Assembly (NCBI GenBank): GCA_027943335.1
Contig: BSBK01009270.1
Coordinates: 1-64,000 of the forward strand
Length of the DNA stretch: 64,000 nucleotides
Direction of reading: 5' to 3'
From: Chamaecyparis obtusa
Lineage: Eukaryota > Streptophyta > Pinopsida > Cupressales > Cupressaceae
Both the position numbers and the translations under genes were made by a program. Below are positions 49,975 to 62,855 of the stretch, in pieces. The stretch's first letter is position 1. Each line of letters starts with the position of its first letter. Below the pieces are notes generated by a model. That model worked only from the letters and a program-made list of their open reading frames with translations. It made no database searches and was not told where the DNA came from.

Positions 49975-50660
49975 ATAACTACTATTGGATGAGCACAGAT
50001 CGACGATGTACAATGGACTTTGGGATGAAAAGGAAAAGCAACCCCATCTTTTCAAACCCGTTCTAGAATCATGACACGTCTCACTAAACACGTTCCACTT
50101 GTAGTCTCCCACGGTCCACCAACAATGTCATTTCAATTTGATGATGACATGACACGTCTGACTTGTGAGGTGAGTCAGCCTGACTAGGTGAGTTAATGGG
50201 ACCCACGGGGCCACCAAACCACTCAGTGCACTCCCAAGATAGTGACTAACAATGACATAATGACTATTGGATGATTGTAGATAAACAACCAAAGTTGTAT
50301 TTCAAGTCGAAAGGAAAAAGAAACCCCATCTTTTCAAACCGTTCCAAAATCATGACACGTATCACTAAACACATTCCACTTATCCACTTGCAATCTTGCA
50401 CATCTTACCAACAATATCATTTGATGATGATGTGACATGTCTGACTCGTGACGTGACTCATCCATTAGGTGACAAGGTGAGTTAATGGGACCCATAGTGC
50501 CACCACACCAGATAGTGACTAACATTGGATTGACATTATGACCATTGGATGATTGTAGATCAACGACCGAAGCTATATTTTAGGCTAAAAGGGAAAATAA
50601 ATACAACTTCTTTGCAAACCCATTCTGGAGTCATGACGCGTGTCCACTCACACAGTTAGT
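49975..50660. repeat. Threefold array of about 280 bp with CACGT motifs
   Basis: The marker ATTGGATGA occurs at 49984, 50266 and 50544 (periods 282 and 278); the third copy is partial. Each copy holds CATGACACGT or CATGACGCGT and an ACTCAC or ACTAA(C)AC segment. The first two hold GTGAGTTAATGGGACCCA, and copy 2 also GACGTGACTCA. Several short frames on the minus strand merely follow the repeat. Confidence 0.8.
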
Positions 50661-51143
50661 GACAAGTGTGATGATTGTAGATTGTAAACTTTTTGCACTT
50701 TAAGTTTCCAATCGAATTTTTCATTTATAAGTATAAGTTATTAAGTAGTCTGTAGTACAAATTTCTAGGTTGAGGATTGAGGTCCAAGGAAAGAAACAAA
50801 GTCTATCATCTCTTGAGTCTCTTCCCAATCATAGTCTACAAAAATTGAAACTAAGGGTAACAGCTAACTACTAAAATCTTGAACACCTAGGTCCCACATT
50901 TTAAATTTTTCAAATCTCTTGATTTATAACTTTACTATTTATATTATAGAAAAAAAAAAGTAGCCTGTTACTTGTTAGGGTTTAATTTTGAATCACCCTT
51001 GTAAATTGTAGGCTTGTAGCTATGTATAAATATTTGAATTTTCCTATGAGTAAATAGTACATGTCATAGAGAGGGTATTTGCATTGGAATATGTACGACA
51101 GATGGAGAGCATAGATGTACTCTTTAATGGTTAGCAAAAGAAA

Positions 51144-53573
51144 ATGATATTTCCTTCCTTGCCTTTCTCATTTGGAGGGTTCGCATTTGAGAGAAGAGGA
51201 TTCAAAGTGGCACAAGCCATTTTTATAATTTTTTTCTTTGATGTTGATAGTCACTGGCAGTATGATCCACTCAACATAATTGAAACAAAGCTTAGAGAGA
51301 ATGGGAACTCTGCAAGCAAATGTCAACATGAAAGTATGCCATTGATTGAAAAATTTAAAAATATAGATTCCTGAGATGAGGTCAAAAAAGAGATGGAGAA
51401 ATATGTTGCTGAAAATAATATGTCAATATAGGAATTGTCATCACAAATTATCTCATTACACAAATAGAAAGGAAAAGTGCAGGCCATGACATCATACAAT
51501 TTCTACTAGAAAGTTGCTTAACCATCTACAAAATCTATTCCAAATGACCTAATGGATGAATGTATGGATGATAATTAGAGTTGAACCAAAATTCATGATT
51601 TTTGGGAAATGAGGAAGAATCTCGGTGAGCCAAAGACCTCTAAAGATCTTTATGAGGTGGAAGAGGATAAAATGTTTAACGACTTGTGGAATAAGGAGCA
51701 TCTAGCTAAAGCATATGTCATCGATAATGATGACTATGACTAGGATTCTATGAATCCCACATCCAGTGTGAATCCCACAATTAGTAGAGGAGTTGATGAG
51801 TCCACAAAAGATAAATATACCAAAGGGGCATATATTATACAAAAATGGGCTACCCAAGTTTTAGTGGTCTGGGTCCTAGTGGACAAGGGGTTTGATCTGC
51901 ACCTAACCCACTAGCTCCACCAAAAAATGGTGAGAAACCAGGCCTTGGGGTTGGATTTCAATCATCATATTCATCAACTCAATCAATTCCATTACTTCCA
52001 GCTTCAAATACAATTCCACCTATTCCAAGCACTTAGATTCAATCTATATCAATTTCCACTCCCACAACTGTGGATATCAATCCGAAAAGGACATTATAGA
52101 TAGACATGAAAACAATGGTTCCCAGAGATCAAGGCAGTGTAAAGAAGAAAAAGGTTATGACAAGTATTAGTACAACAATGTCAATGGTGACTGTGAGTCC
52201 AACAATTACCCAACCTTCAGGACAAAACCCTTAGAACAGTCCAAAAACTCCACTTGTAATGGGTCAGGGTGTTGCTAATCCTCATGGTGGAATTAGAAGA
52301 ACCACATGCAACATATGTGGAAGCTTATACATTAGTGCAAGTGCTATTTCACCATTCAAACATTCAATTGTGTCACAAAACCCTGATTTTTTGTTACAAT
52401 GATTTTGTAACTCACTATGAACAATCAAAAAATAGGAATAGACAAAATAGTAAGACAATGAAGATGGAAGCAGTTTTTGCATCTCATGATGTAGAACCTA
52501 CATCCAATAGGTTATTTCTCATATATGACCCAAATAAAGATATGATGGAATTCATGGTTGTTATGCCCCCAGCTAGAGATAACAATCGACCAGAGTCAGT
52601 TAGATCCATCTCAATTTCAAGTTAGCACCCTCCAAATGGATTTATCCAAAATTTAAAATGTGAACAAGATAAATGTGTCAAAAATGACCAACCAAGTGGT
52701 CTATAGTTCACTCATGAAGTTGGAGAGAGAGAAAGGAAAGCTTCAGGGCACAATAGATAAGTTAAAGGTAGACCTGGAAAATGTAAAGGCAACTAAGAAA
52801 GTAGCAGAAAATAGGTGCAAAGAATTAGAGAGAAGGATAAAAAATTCATCCTCTAAAGAAGAAATTGGACAAAAAGAACATATGGACACAGAACTAAAAA
52901 CTCTGAGGGAAAAATTGGAACAAAGTGAAAAAAAACTTGAGGATGAAAAAGCCTCTTCATTAAGTTTATACAAAACTTGGAGAATGCGGGACATGCAAAC
53001 AATAAGTTGAAGAAAGAATTGGAGAATAAGAGGGTAAAAATAGAACAATGAGAAGAGAAAGAAAAGAAAATAAGACAACATAGTGAACACCAGTTCTCAG
53101 AAATGAGAGAAGACCTAAAGAAGGCAAATAATACAATTAAAAATTATGAAAACATCTTGAATGACCATGTAAATAATACAATCAAGCAAATAAAAAAATT
53201 CTTCTGGGGGAAAATAAAGATGTCTGGTGATAGGTTGTGTGATTGGTTTAAACTGAACGAAACTCTTACAGATGTTTTTGGGAAGCTGAAAGAGCACATT
53301 GAGAAGAACAAAAGTTTTTGTCAGAGATAGAAAACTGAAAAGAAGATTATGCAAGAAATCAATAGAACCAGTGACAGGCATTTGGAAAGCAAGGGAATTC
53401 AGGACCATGTTGGTGCAACAATAAATGTGACCTTTGTATTTCAAAAATGTCAGAAACTAACAAAAGTAGAAGAAACTCTTGTCTTATTGGGGCCAAAGCT
53501 CGCCAAGATGAGTAGTAAAACAACCAAATTGATATCTCTTGGTTTGTTGAGTCCTGGTTCTAATTACTCATAA
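51144..53573 (+). pseudogene. Decayed coiled-coil gene of unknown function
   Basis: A series of same-strand frames can be read almost continuously. From 51144 comes a region with PFSFGGFAFERRGFKVAQ and Lys/Glu-rich helices. A Pro/Ser/Thr/Gln-rich stretch (about 51850-52260) follows, then a short TTCNICG segment. From 52660 to 53330 there is a strong coiled coil (LEREKGKLQGTIDKLKVDLE and similar), then a compact C-terminus to 53573. Breaks are mostly TAG or TGA where Gln or Arg would fit (for example in QSGVxSAPN, PSTxIQSIS and NPxNSPKTP contexts), plus several frame changes. I recognise no family. Its position downstream of the 280-bp array is notable but may be chance. Confidence 0.5.
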
Positions 53574-54640
53574 ACAAGTTTTGTTGGAAGAGAAGCTTAC
53601 AAAAAAAAGTTGGAGGACACAATGACATCTGATTTAGGGAACCTTCCTTGGGACAGAACTCATGAAGGCATTGCAAAGTCCATAAAAAATTTACAAATTT
53701 GAATGCAATAATGGAAGGAACATTGCTTTCAACTCACTCTTCCAAGTATGGATGGATGATGAGGTTGCAGGTCATTTACTATAACATCACAATTTTTTCC
53801 CTTCCAACCGATGAAGAATGGAGCATACTAAAGAAACTGACAGAATTAACTTGATCTCATCAATCATAGTATTTGAAAGTACTTTCAGTTTCAATCATCT
53901 CTATATCTTTAGTATATATCTTTGATATTATCCTAAATACTAGAGTCTAGAATTGAGTTTAAAGTAACAAGTTTGAACTTTGTTTTTTGAACAGGATCAA
54001 TGTTGCAGTCTTGTAGATGTTATTGCCAATGCTAATTTACTAAACCAGCTTGTCAAATGCAGAAATGTACAACTAAATTTGTAGAGATGTTGTAGACTTG
54101 TAGTTGTCTTACTACTTTAGATTTTGAGACTTCACATTAGGAAAATCAACCTGAAGCTGTTGTTGCTCCCTTGTTTCTATAAAAGGGAATTCAGGGTCAT
54201 TGGCTTAGGGTAATGAAATTGAAATTGGGCAATGTGTGAATTGCAAAATTGCCAATGGGTATTGAGTCATTGAATTTTGTAAAAAGAATCACAGAGTTGT
54301 GTTCTTACTAGTATTAATGAATGAATTGTTAGATTGTATCATATTTGTAATTAAATTAATGAGAATCAATATTTCTAACTCTAAGAATTGTAACATATGA
54401 ATTGCTATGTTGTCAAAAAAATAATGAAAAATCTACAAGAATTGTACCATATGGGCTGAATAATGCAAATGAAAACCATTATTAATTCTGGAATTGAATC
54501 TTGAATCTTGATGACATTATCAACCACATTCATGTTTTTGACATTGGAAATTTGGAATATGCTATTATGCATGATTGATGATGAGATATAGAAACTGATA
54601 GTAGACTTCAGGAAAAAGTTTAATAAATACCTAGGACCTG
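53574..54640. other. No gene recognised
   Basis: AT-rich spacer between two convergent decayed genes. Only short frames and no repeats longer than about 25 bp were noticed. Confidence 0.5.
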
Positions 54641-54646
54641 CTACTT

Positions 54647-56760
54647 CTATAATGGTTCAACTTCAAGATACCACATCATATCATTATTGAGATCATCAGA
54701 TTCATTTCCATCAACTTCGTAGCTTCCTTGGTTCTTCGATATGTTTTCTTCACTCTGCATACCTCCGCTTAACTGATGTTCACCACTAGTAGTACTAGTA
54801 CTAGTAAATGATTCAATGACATCACTGTCTATGGCATTCCCAATCCCACTTTGGTTTGAAATGTTTCCCAACCCTCTTCTCTAACATTTCTTCCTCCACA
54901 TTTTCAGTGCCCTTTCATAAGGAAAAGTATTGACTTCATACCTGGATGTATAGAGCCTCAAGCAATTTTCAAGATTCTTGTCTAGTTTGTTTCTCAGCTT
55001 TGACTTTAGGAATCCCAAAGCACTGAAAAATCTCTCATCCTCCACCGACCCCAATATCATGGCCAGACATAAATCAGTAAGCTTGAAATATTCTGATATT
55101 GAATCAATCAACATTTCACTCTCAACTAGATTTTTCCAAAGCCTTGATACCGATCCATCTTCACCAGGGTTCTACATAATATTATATTGTTCCCTCATTG
55201 TTATTGAAAAATGACCTAATTTCTCTCTCAAATGATTTGCATGTAAAATTCCATTTAGAGTTACTCCATTTAACTCTTTGGTTTTGTAGAAATGATCTAT
55301 CAAAGTTAGTAGCTTAGTTTTAAAATCTTTCGGATTATTCAAACTCCAATATCGAGGAAACACGATAGCCATAGATTCAAGTAGTTTGACTGGAGGGAAT
55401 CTTTCTCTAATCTGTGTGGAAAGATCAAAGGCAATGTAATTCACAGAAGCTGTTATAGACTCAACAATCTTGGTAAAGTCTTCCCTTTTAATACTTGATA
55501 CTCACCTCCTAGGGTTCTTTCCTAGTTCCTCAGACTCGATCCTGGCAAAGTAGTGCATTGGTATCTCAACTCCATGAACTTTTGCACATAACTCCCCATT
55601 TGCACCAATTTTTAAAAAGTTATCAAGATTGTCCAAATCTATGATTTTCAACCAGCTGGCAAATTTTACATCATCGACACATAATCGATAGAGATTATCG
55701 AGCGTCACGCATGTCAATTTACGCAATGCAACATATTTTGCAATATACATAGCTCTTTGCTAGGCCTTTTTCATTAAATTTCTCATTTCCTCAAGCATGG
55801 GGAGAAAACCTTCTAATGTTAAGAGTGTCTCTACATTACTTAACATTGTCAACATCGTAGGAAATTTTGGTTTCCCTGCTTCGTCACAACTTGAGTTCAT
55901 TAGACCAAGCAATGATTGATATTCTAAAAAAACTTGATGTGCTGGTCCATCCAAAGAGATCCATCTGGTATCATTATCCTTAAGAAGCTTGTTCCCATCG
56001 GTTAGTCCTTCGGCAAAGTGTTGAAATTCCCTCAATCATTTCAAACTTGGACAAAAGTATTGGTAGAGCTCTTTGATTAAAACTTCAATTTTTTGTATTG
56101 GAGCATGCTTGCTGACAACTCCAAAAGCTAGATTCATTTTGTGGGCCATGTAGTGAATTGGAGTAATGTAGGGTGCATAAGAAGATTGTATCTTTATGCA
56201 AAGACTACCCCTATGGCCTTGCATTACTGAAGCTCCATCCACTCCAACACACACCAGCTTGTTGGCAATCGTCATGTCATCTATACCTCCATATTCAATT
56301 AGAGAACTCTTTACTAGTTCAAATAAATTTTCCATTGTCGCAATATCCTTCATTTTAGAAACAGTTAGTAGATGAGATTGGCGACCAAAATTTTGCATAG
56401 CATAAACATGCATGCATACCTAGGAATTATTGTCTACTGGTGTAACCTCATCTAAAGACAATGCAATAAAATTTGACTCTTTAATTTTTGCCTTCAGATC
56501 CTATTTTTCAACCTTGGCAGGATAACTTGCCCATTCCTATCCACTATTTACTGACCAGTGACTGATAGGATAGTTACGAACTTTTAGAAAGTGTAATAAA
56601 GCACTCAATGATGGGTAGTCTATCATAGGATGCCCTCTACTCAAAATATTAAATACAACACTTAACTAAACAACTTTTCCCATTAGTTCTACTTCCAATG
56701 CTTTTCCAAAACAAGCTTCTGATGAACTACAACTGATTTAGAACCTATTTGAAGATCTGC
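54647..56760 (-). pseudogene. hAT-type transposase-like gene, 5' part missing
   Basis: All pieces are in one minus-strand frame for 2.1 kb. Near 56470 is FIALSLDEVTPVDNNS, the RNase H-like catalytic start. Then come VGVDGASVMQGHRGSLC (about 56245), HYMAHKMNLAF (about 56155) and KDNDTRWISL (about 55980). The C-terminal hAT dimerisation region SVEDERFFSALGFLKSKLRNK is at about 55050. These are hallmarks of the hAT group related to ZNF862/KIAA1586-like proteins. Stops inside are six or seven TAG and two TGA, plus one TAA near the upstream edge, with no frameshift. One TAG replaces the Trp expected in an NSGWE context. The N-terminal part would lie beyond 56816, where the second copia element begins, so the gene was probably cut by that insertion. 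Confidence 0.8.
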
Positions 56761-56815
56761 AATTAGAGATGACCAAGTTGCTGATTAGATATGTAATATG
56801 ATTAAATCAGTAATA

Positions 56816-58200
56816 TGTTGTCATTGATGTCAACTAGTTTGACAACACTTATTTTTCAAGTTATTATACCTAAACATCTGTAGAAAAGGAGTAAAAGAGA
56901 TGAAGAATAGAAATATCTACATGAGGAAGAAGTATATGACAGATGAGGATAAGAAATACATTGGGTAACTTTCTGATGAGTCTATGACCTTATGTTATTG
57001 ACTTGATTATGTTTCATTCATCTATGATGAGGAAAAGAGCTGAAAGACACAAGGCAGTGTGGTCGGTTGATGAAGCATCACAGTATACACCGATCAGTGT
57101 AGTGTATACTAAGAATAGTATAAACCGAGCTTGTGTTCATCAACACATTTCTTTGTTAACCGAGCAAGAGAAAGGAACTAAAATATTAGTTTAGACGTTA
57201 AGCATTAATGAGCTGGAAAATTACATCTAAATCAGTGATGGAGATAATGTTTGTTATAAAGATCAATAGCTAGCATAATTCAAGGAATATCTAAAGGATG
57301 AAATCAAAATGTGTTACTGGCACATCAGCCAAGGAAGGTTTAAGCGGCAAAATGGATGAAGGAGAATAAGCGGCAAAATATAGTGGAGGAAAAAAAATGG
57401 TTTACTTGTCTATTTAAGAGACTAAGGTTTCATTATGAAACTGATGCTGGAAGAAGAAGGACTACAAAATTATTGCATGAACAAGCTTCATGTATGCCTA
57501 ATCAAACTAGTTAAGGAGAATCGAACTGTAGAGTTTACCGAGCGTCAGAAAGCTATTACCGAGTGACAGTAAGTCATTGAGTATTGTTGATATAGAATTG
57601 TTATACTGATCAGAGGATTTGATTGAGCATAATATAGATCTAAACATCTGCAATTGAAGTTGTATTGTAATCAGATCAACTACTGTTACATTTTAACCAT
57701 TGTAAATAGAGAAATCTCTTAACAAAGTGGACTTGAAAGTCTTATATGTTTCATTCATAGAATGAGCATTGTTATCCTTGTCAACCCCATAGTGAATGCT
57801 AGTTGGACAATAACGGTTGGTCTAAATCCTCTAACAAGGTCACACCTAACAGTGTGTTTGTAACCTTTAATAGGGTTGGATCTTCACCAACCTCACTTCA
57901 AAAGAGTGAACATTTTTGGGTTGCCAGTCCCAAGTGGTTTTTCCCTTCACAAGGTTTCCACGTTAAATCTTTTGTGTTATGTGTTCATTTTGGTGATTGT
58001 TTGTTATCATACTTTACATATTGCATGTTGGATTTCATCGGTAATCATTAGTTGTTATTGACTGGTAATCGGTAAAAGCATAGACAGTATAAGTATTTTA
58101 TGTTACCAAGCTATAGAAGTTTAAGTAAATTATTTTGGATTATACATTTTGATTTGGGACTATGGATAACTGATTCACCCCCCTCTCAGTTATTCTAACA
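56816..58200 (+). repeat. 5' LTR of copia 2 (left edge inferred)
   Basis: Ends CAGTTATTCTAACA directly before the PBS. The left edge at TGTTGTCATTGATG (56816) is inferred from the TG start and from where hAT similarity ends. It shares ACCGAG motifs and the CTCTAACAAGGTCACACCTAA block with copia 1 LTRs. The partner LTR is outside the window. Confidence 0.65.
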
Positions 58201-58202
58201 AT

Positions 58203-58214
58203 TGGTATTAGAGT
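58203..58214 (+). promoter_or_regulatory. Primer-binding site of copia 2
   Basis: TGGTATTAGAGT, a degenerate initiator tRNA-Met PBS, two bases after the LTR. Confidence 0.75.
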
Positions 58215-58267
58215 TGTGGTTGCTTGGAACAGAGTTCTAAGGACTTCAGCACAAAGGTCTCAAAATT

Positions 58268-61014
58268 TTTAAGAGGGAAGTACCAAAGCTAAACAAGGAT
58301 AACTTCACAATATGGAAAAGTCGAATGAAGATGCATATATCTGGGATTGGGAATTCTGCCCTAGATCTGATGACAAATGGATACCTTGCACCACCCACTG
58401 GTCCCTTGACCCTTGATCAACTAAGGGACATGCATGAACATAATGTTACTATGATGGAGATTTTTGCTGCCTCTTCAGATGCCGAATTTGAATACATCAA
58501 GGACTGTACTACTGCTAAGTAGATGTGGGATAAACTAGCTCAAGTTTATAGTGGTGATGCGAATGTGAAGAGAGAAAGAGTCGAAAGCTTAAGAGGAAGA
58601 TTCGATGACATGAAGATGAAAAAAGGTGAAAACATTGTGTAGTACACAAACAAAATAAAAGAGGTAGTTCACGCTATTAGAGCATCAGATGGAGTTATTG
58701 ATGAAGACACTGTGATAAGAAAAATTCTAAGAACTCTATTGCCTATATATGCCATCAGAATATCTACAATTCATAAAAATAGGTCAGCACCTAATAGCAC
58801 ACTCACTCTTGATAATTTGATTGGAAAGCTTACAACATTTGAACTGAATAATTATGATAATAGTGTTGCACCCAATGTTGAATCCGCTTTCATGACTTCT
58901 CTGAAGATTGGTAAGTCTAGTAGCATAAATAATAAGAATGATGATAGTGATAGCAATACTGATGATGAGCTTGATGAACTTGAAGCTCTTATGGCTAGAA
59001 GGTTACCTAAAGGTAAAGTAAGGTATAGATGCAAATTACCTTTAGCATGCTTTAACTGTAAAGAAGTTGGTCACATTGCTGCTAGATGTACACACAAGAA
59101 AGATGATGATATAACCAAAGATCGAACTGAAGGAAGCTATGGGAGAAGATACAACAGAGGCTATCGACACTACAACAAAGACAACTGAGATAATAATGAC
59201 AAAGGCAAGAAGGTTTGCTACATTGCTGAGGAAGAAGATATCACTGATACCAACACTAATGATGATGTGGAGGTAGTATTTGTGGCAATGAAGGATGATT
59301 CTAAAGAAGATGAAAGGTATGTAGAGACCACTTATCTCTAAGGTTAATAAGAATGATACATAGATTATAGATAGTGGTTGTACACATCACATGACTAGTG
59401 ATGAAGAAAAAATTGATTATCTTGAAGAATAAAATGGAGGATCTGTAAGAATGGGTAATGATGCACCCTATATGGTAAGAGGTAAAGGATCCCTGATGAT
59501 AAATGATAGATAAAAATGTGAAAATTCTTATTGGGTAAGAGGATTAAACTATAATTTTTTAAGTGTGGCACAACTAAACAATTCAAGCCACTGAGTTGCT
59601 TTTGAGAGAAAAAAGGTGAAAATATTTGATGATGGGGGAAGACTTGTTGGAACTGGTACACAATCCAGAGGTAATCTATTTTATCTTGATAATGATCAGT
59701 CTTCTTGTTTATTGATGAAAGATGAAGATGCATGGTTGTGGCATAAGAGGTTATGTCATGTGAATTTTGATAACATGATTAAGATTAGTAAAAAGAAAAG
59801 AGTTAGAAGTCTACCTAACTTTTCAAAGCCTGATCATGTTATGTGTCATGAATGTCAGAAAGGTAAAATGACTAAGTCTAGTTTCAAAAGAAAAGATTAT
59901 TCAACAAAGAAAATACTTGAGTTGGTTCATACCGACCTATGTGGTCCTATGAGAACTCAAAGTTATTATGGAGATAGATATTTTATTCTTTGTGTTGATG
60001 ATTATACTAGGTTGATGACTGTCATGTTCTTAAAAGAAAAATCTGAGGCATTCAAGATGCTCAAGTGGTATAAAGCAAAAGTATAAAAAGAGACTGGTAA
60101 ATATTTGAAATGCTTAAGATCTGTTAGAGGAGGTGAATTTATCTCTGATGAATTTACTAATTTTTGTAATGAGCGTGGTATTAAAAGACAGGTCTCTGCA
60201 CTGAGGACACCCCAGTAGAATGGCATTGCTAAAAGGAGGAATAGGTCAATTGTTGACTGCGCAAGGACATTAATGATAGAAAAGAATGTTATTGGTACTA
60301 AGTGGATATTTAGGAACACGTAGAATGGAAATGGAGAAGTAACAAGAAATAAAGCTAGATTAGTATGCAAAGGAGGAAGGAATTGATTATGGTGAAAAAT
60401 TTACACTTGTTGCTAGATTAGAAGGAGTCAGAATGTTACTTGCATACGCTGCACACAAAAGTTCAAAGTTTACCAAATGGATGTCAAGTCAGCATTTCTA
60501 AATGGAATACTTGAAGAAGAAGTCTACTTAGAACAAACTGAAGGGTTCGGTGATCCAAAAAAGAAAGACATGGTATGCAGATTACATAAAGCTTTATATG
60601 GTTTGAAGCAAGCATCGAGAGCCTAGTATGAAAGCCTGCATACTTATTTGCTAAGTATTGGATTTGTTAGAACAAGTGAGAACAACAATTTGTACATGAA
60701 AGGAGATATTGATGATACTATTCTTATTGCTGAAATATTTGTGGATGACATTATTTTTGGAGGAAAAGATCAAATCTGTAAGTCATTTGATGATGAAATG
60801 AGAAGTGAATTTGAAATGTCTATGTTCAGAGAGACTAAGTTATTTCTAGGACTACAAGTGATTCAGCAGAATGATGGTATATTCATCACACAATACAAAT
60901 ATATCAAGGAAATAATGAAGACATTTGGCATGGAAGATGCTAAACCTGTGGGAACACCGATGGCTACTGGATGTAAACTGACTAAGGAAGATGAAACTAT
61001 AGAAGTGAACCAGA
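58268..61014 (+). pseudogene. Copia 2 gag-pol remnant with internal deletion
   Basis: gag from about 58268 (initiator ATG lost) includes the UBN2-like region. It has an intact knuckle CFNCKEVGHIAARC at about 59050-59090, unlike copia 1. Protease IIDSGCTHHMT lies near 59364, pre-integrase [12 protein letters not shown] near 59735, and integrase with the first Asp kept (HTDLCGP near 59930). At about 60285 the integrase segment LMIEKN runs straight into the RT start VIGTKWIF, so about 840 bp relative to copia 1 is deleted. RT continues with ALYGLKQA and FVDDIIF and stops at the CACTA junction after EVNQT. Stops include TAG, TGA and TAA, with frameshifts. Confidence 0.85.
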
Positions 61015-61964
61015 CACTAGTAAATTTTAGCCTATTTTTTGATGAGGATTAGTTGATTATTAGATGCCCATTGATCGGCTAATTGACTATAATGACCGTC
61101 AGAGTTTTTTAGTCGATATTATGACACATCAAGTGTTCATCAAAATTGTGATGTGAAAAGTGGTTGAATTATTAGCAAAGATGACATTGAAATCATTGAT
61201 TCAACCTGGAAGAATTTCCTATTTCATTATAATGTTGGTTGAAAGTTCGATGTACAATCATCATAATAAACATCGATTGTATATCTTTCTCGTCGATCCG
61301 CCAATTCTTTTTTTGTTAAAAAAGCAACAGACAATTTAATTTTGTAAAAAAATATATATATTAATTATCAAATTAAGCATAGCAATATTATGTCACTATT
61401 GTTTACTATTTGGGAAAGTTTTTCTCAAAATGTCACTCTCCACCACCCGCCATTTCCACCTTAGCATTCCCATTTCTTGAGGATACTTCTCACCCTATGT
61501 GACAAGGTAGAGCTCTTTTATAGACATAGGTACCTAAATCATTATCTCTACACTGGTACTCAATCTAGAAACCCTTATATGTATATAGCCACTCTGGCAA
61601 ATCTCCACATCTAGAAAATCTCCACAAAAATCCCTTCTAGCCTCCACTACATATACGTCTTCTCATAATCTAAAAACTTTGGCCCATCATTGATTCTCAT
61701 CAATGTACCAATTTCGATAGTAAGTCTAATTTAATTTGTTCATGGACTGAGACCTTAAATTATTGAGCTTCTCTTTGTTTCGAGAAGAGTATAACATTCT
61801 CTACTTAATAGGGCCAACCACGTGAAGGTGGATGCTCATCTGGCCCCTCCTAGGAGCCTCTTATGACCCTTTACGACATTTTAAGACCTCTAAGATGTAT
61901 TCTTAGGGATCGTAAATGGTCGTAAAGGGTCATAAGGGGTCCTGGGACACAACAACTAAGAAAC

Positions 61965-62225
61965 ATAATTATAGACATTGTGGTCACAATTTTTTGGAGA
62001 CAACGTAATTGAGTTGTATACCCAAACGATGGAGATCAACTCCTGCACCCCCGATTCCAAGTTGACTACATCTGTTGCTCATGAAAACAAGGTCCTCCAA
62101 TAGATGTATTCAACTTAGAATCAGGGATGCAAAAGTTTCTCTCCATCACTTGGGTACACAACTCAATTATGTTGTCTCCAAAAGATTGTGACTATGATGC
62201 CTACAATTATGTTTCTCAGCTATTG
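61965..62225. repeat. Short foldback in CACTA 2
   Basis: Left arm from about 61965 (AAGAAACATAATTATAGAC...) and right arm ending near 62225 (...ATTATGTTTCTCAGC) are inverse copies around a core at about 62095. Related to foldback 2 of CACTA 1 but with arms only about 120 bp long. Confidence 0.7.
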
Positions 62226-62855
62226 TGAAATCTACATTTATGTTTCTCAATTTTCATGTTTATGTGCATTTTGTTTATGTGTTTTGGATAGTAAGTCTAA
62301 TTTAATTTGTCCATGGACTAAGACCTAAATCATGTAATGAGGAGGCTTAGAACACTAGTATATGCAAATTTCATTATTTATACCTTCTCTCATTTGCTGG
62401 TGTAATTCCTCTTTGAGTATCCCCTTTCTCCTTTGCATCCAAAATGAACTCATTCTAATCCCTCACTGGAATAAAGGGAGGATGCTCAAACTTCAATGAG
62501 ACTTCATACCATGCAACGTTTGTAGATTACGTTCAATGCGTTATTTACATTCATAAATCAGCGTTGTGTACAAAATTGCAGACGATGCATGGTACAAAGC
62601 TTCGCTTAAGCTTGAAAATGATAGTCAATCCATAGTCAAGGTCAACGAACAAATGGAATAACCAAGAAAACACTATACGATAAATCATGTGATTGATAGC
62701 AGATTGGGGCTGACCTGAGCCATAAACATGAAGAATTATTCTAAAAAAAGATGTAAACCATATATATGCGCACTTGAGGAAAAGAGAAGTTACATCATAT
62801 CCATATTAAAACATTAGTTACAATATGAAAATACTAAACTAACTAATTCTTGAGT

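Larger units (their letters stand above)
56816..61014 (+). mobile_element. Second Ty1/copia element (copia 2), truncated
   Basis: A 5' LTR, PBS, gag, protease, part of integrase, and RT related to copia 1 throughout. The 3' part is missing because CACTA 2 starts at 61015 in the middle of the RT/RNase H junction; the remainder should lie beyond the window. More decayed than copia 1, with stops of all three kinds. Confidence 0.85.

Noticed and set aside
61015..61052. Copia 2 frame continuing to a stop at 61052
   Set aside because: The last codons after EVNQT come from the CACTA 2 terminus, not from the retroelement.
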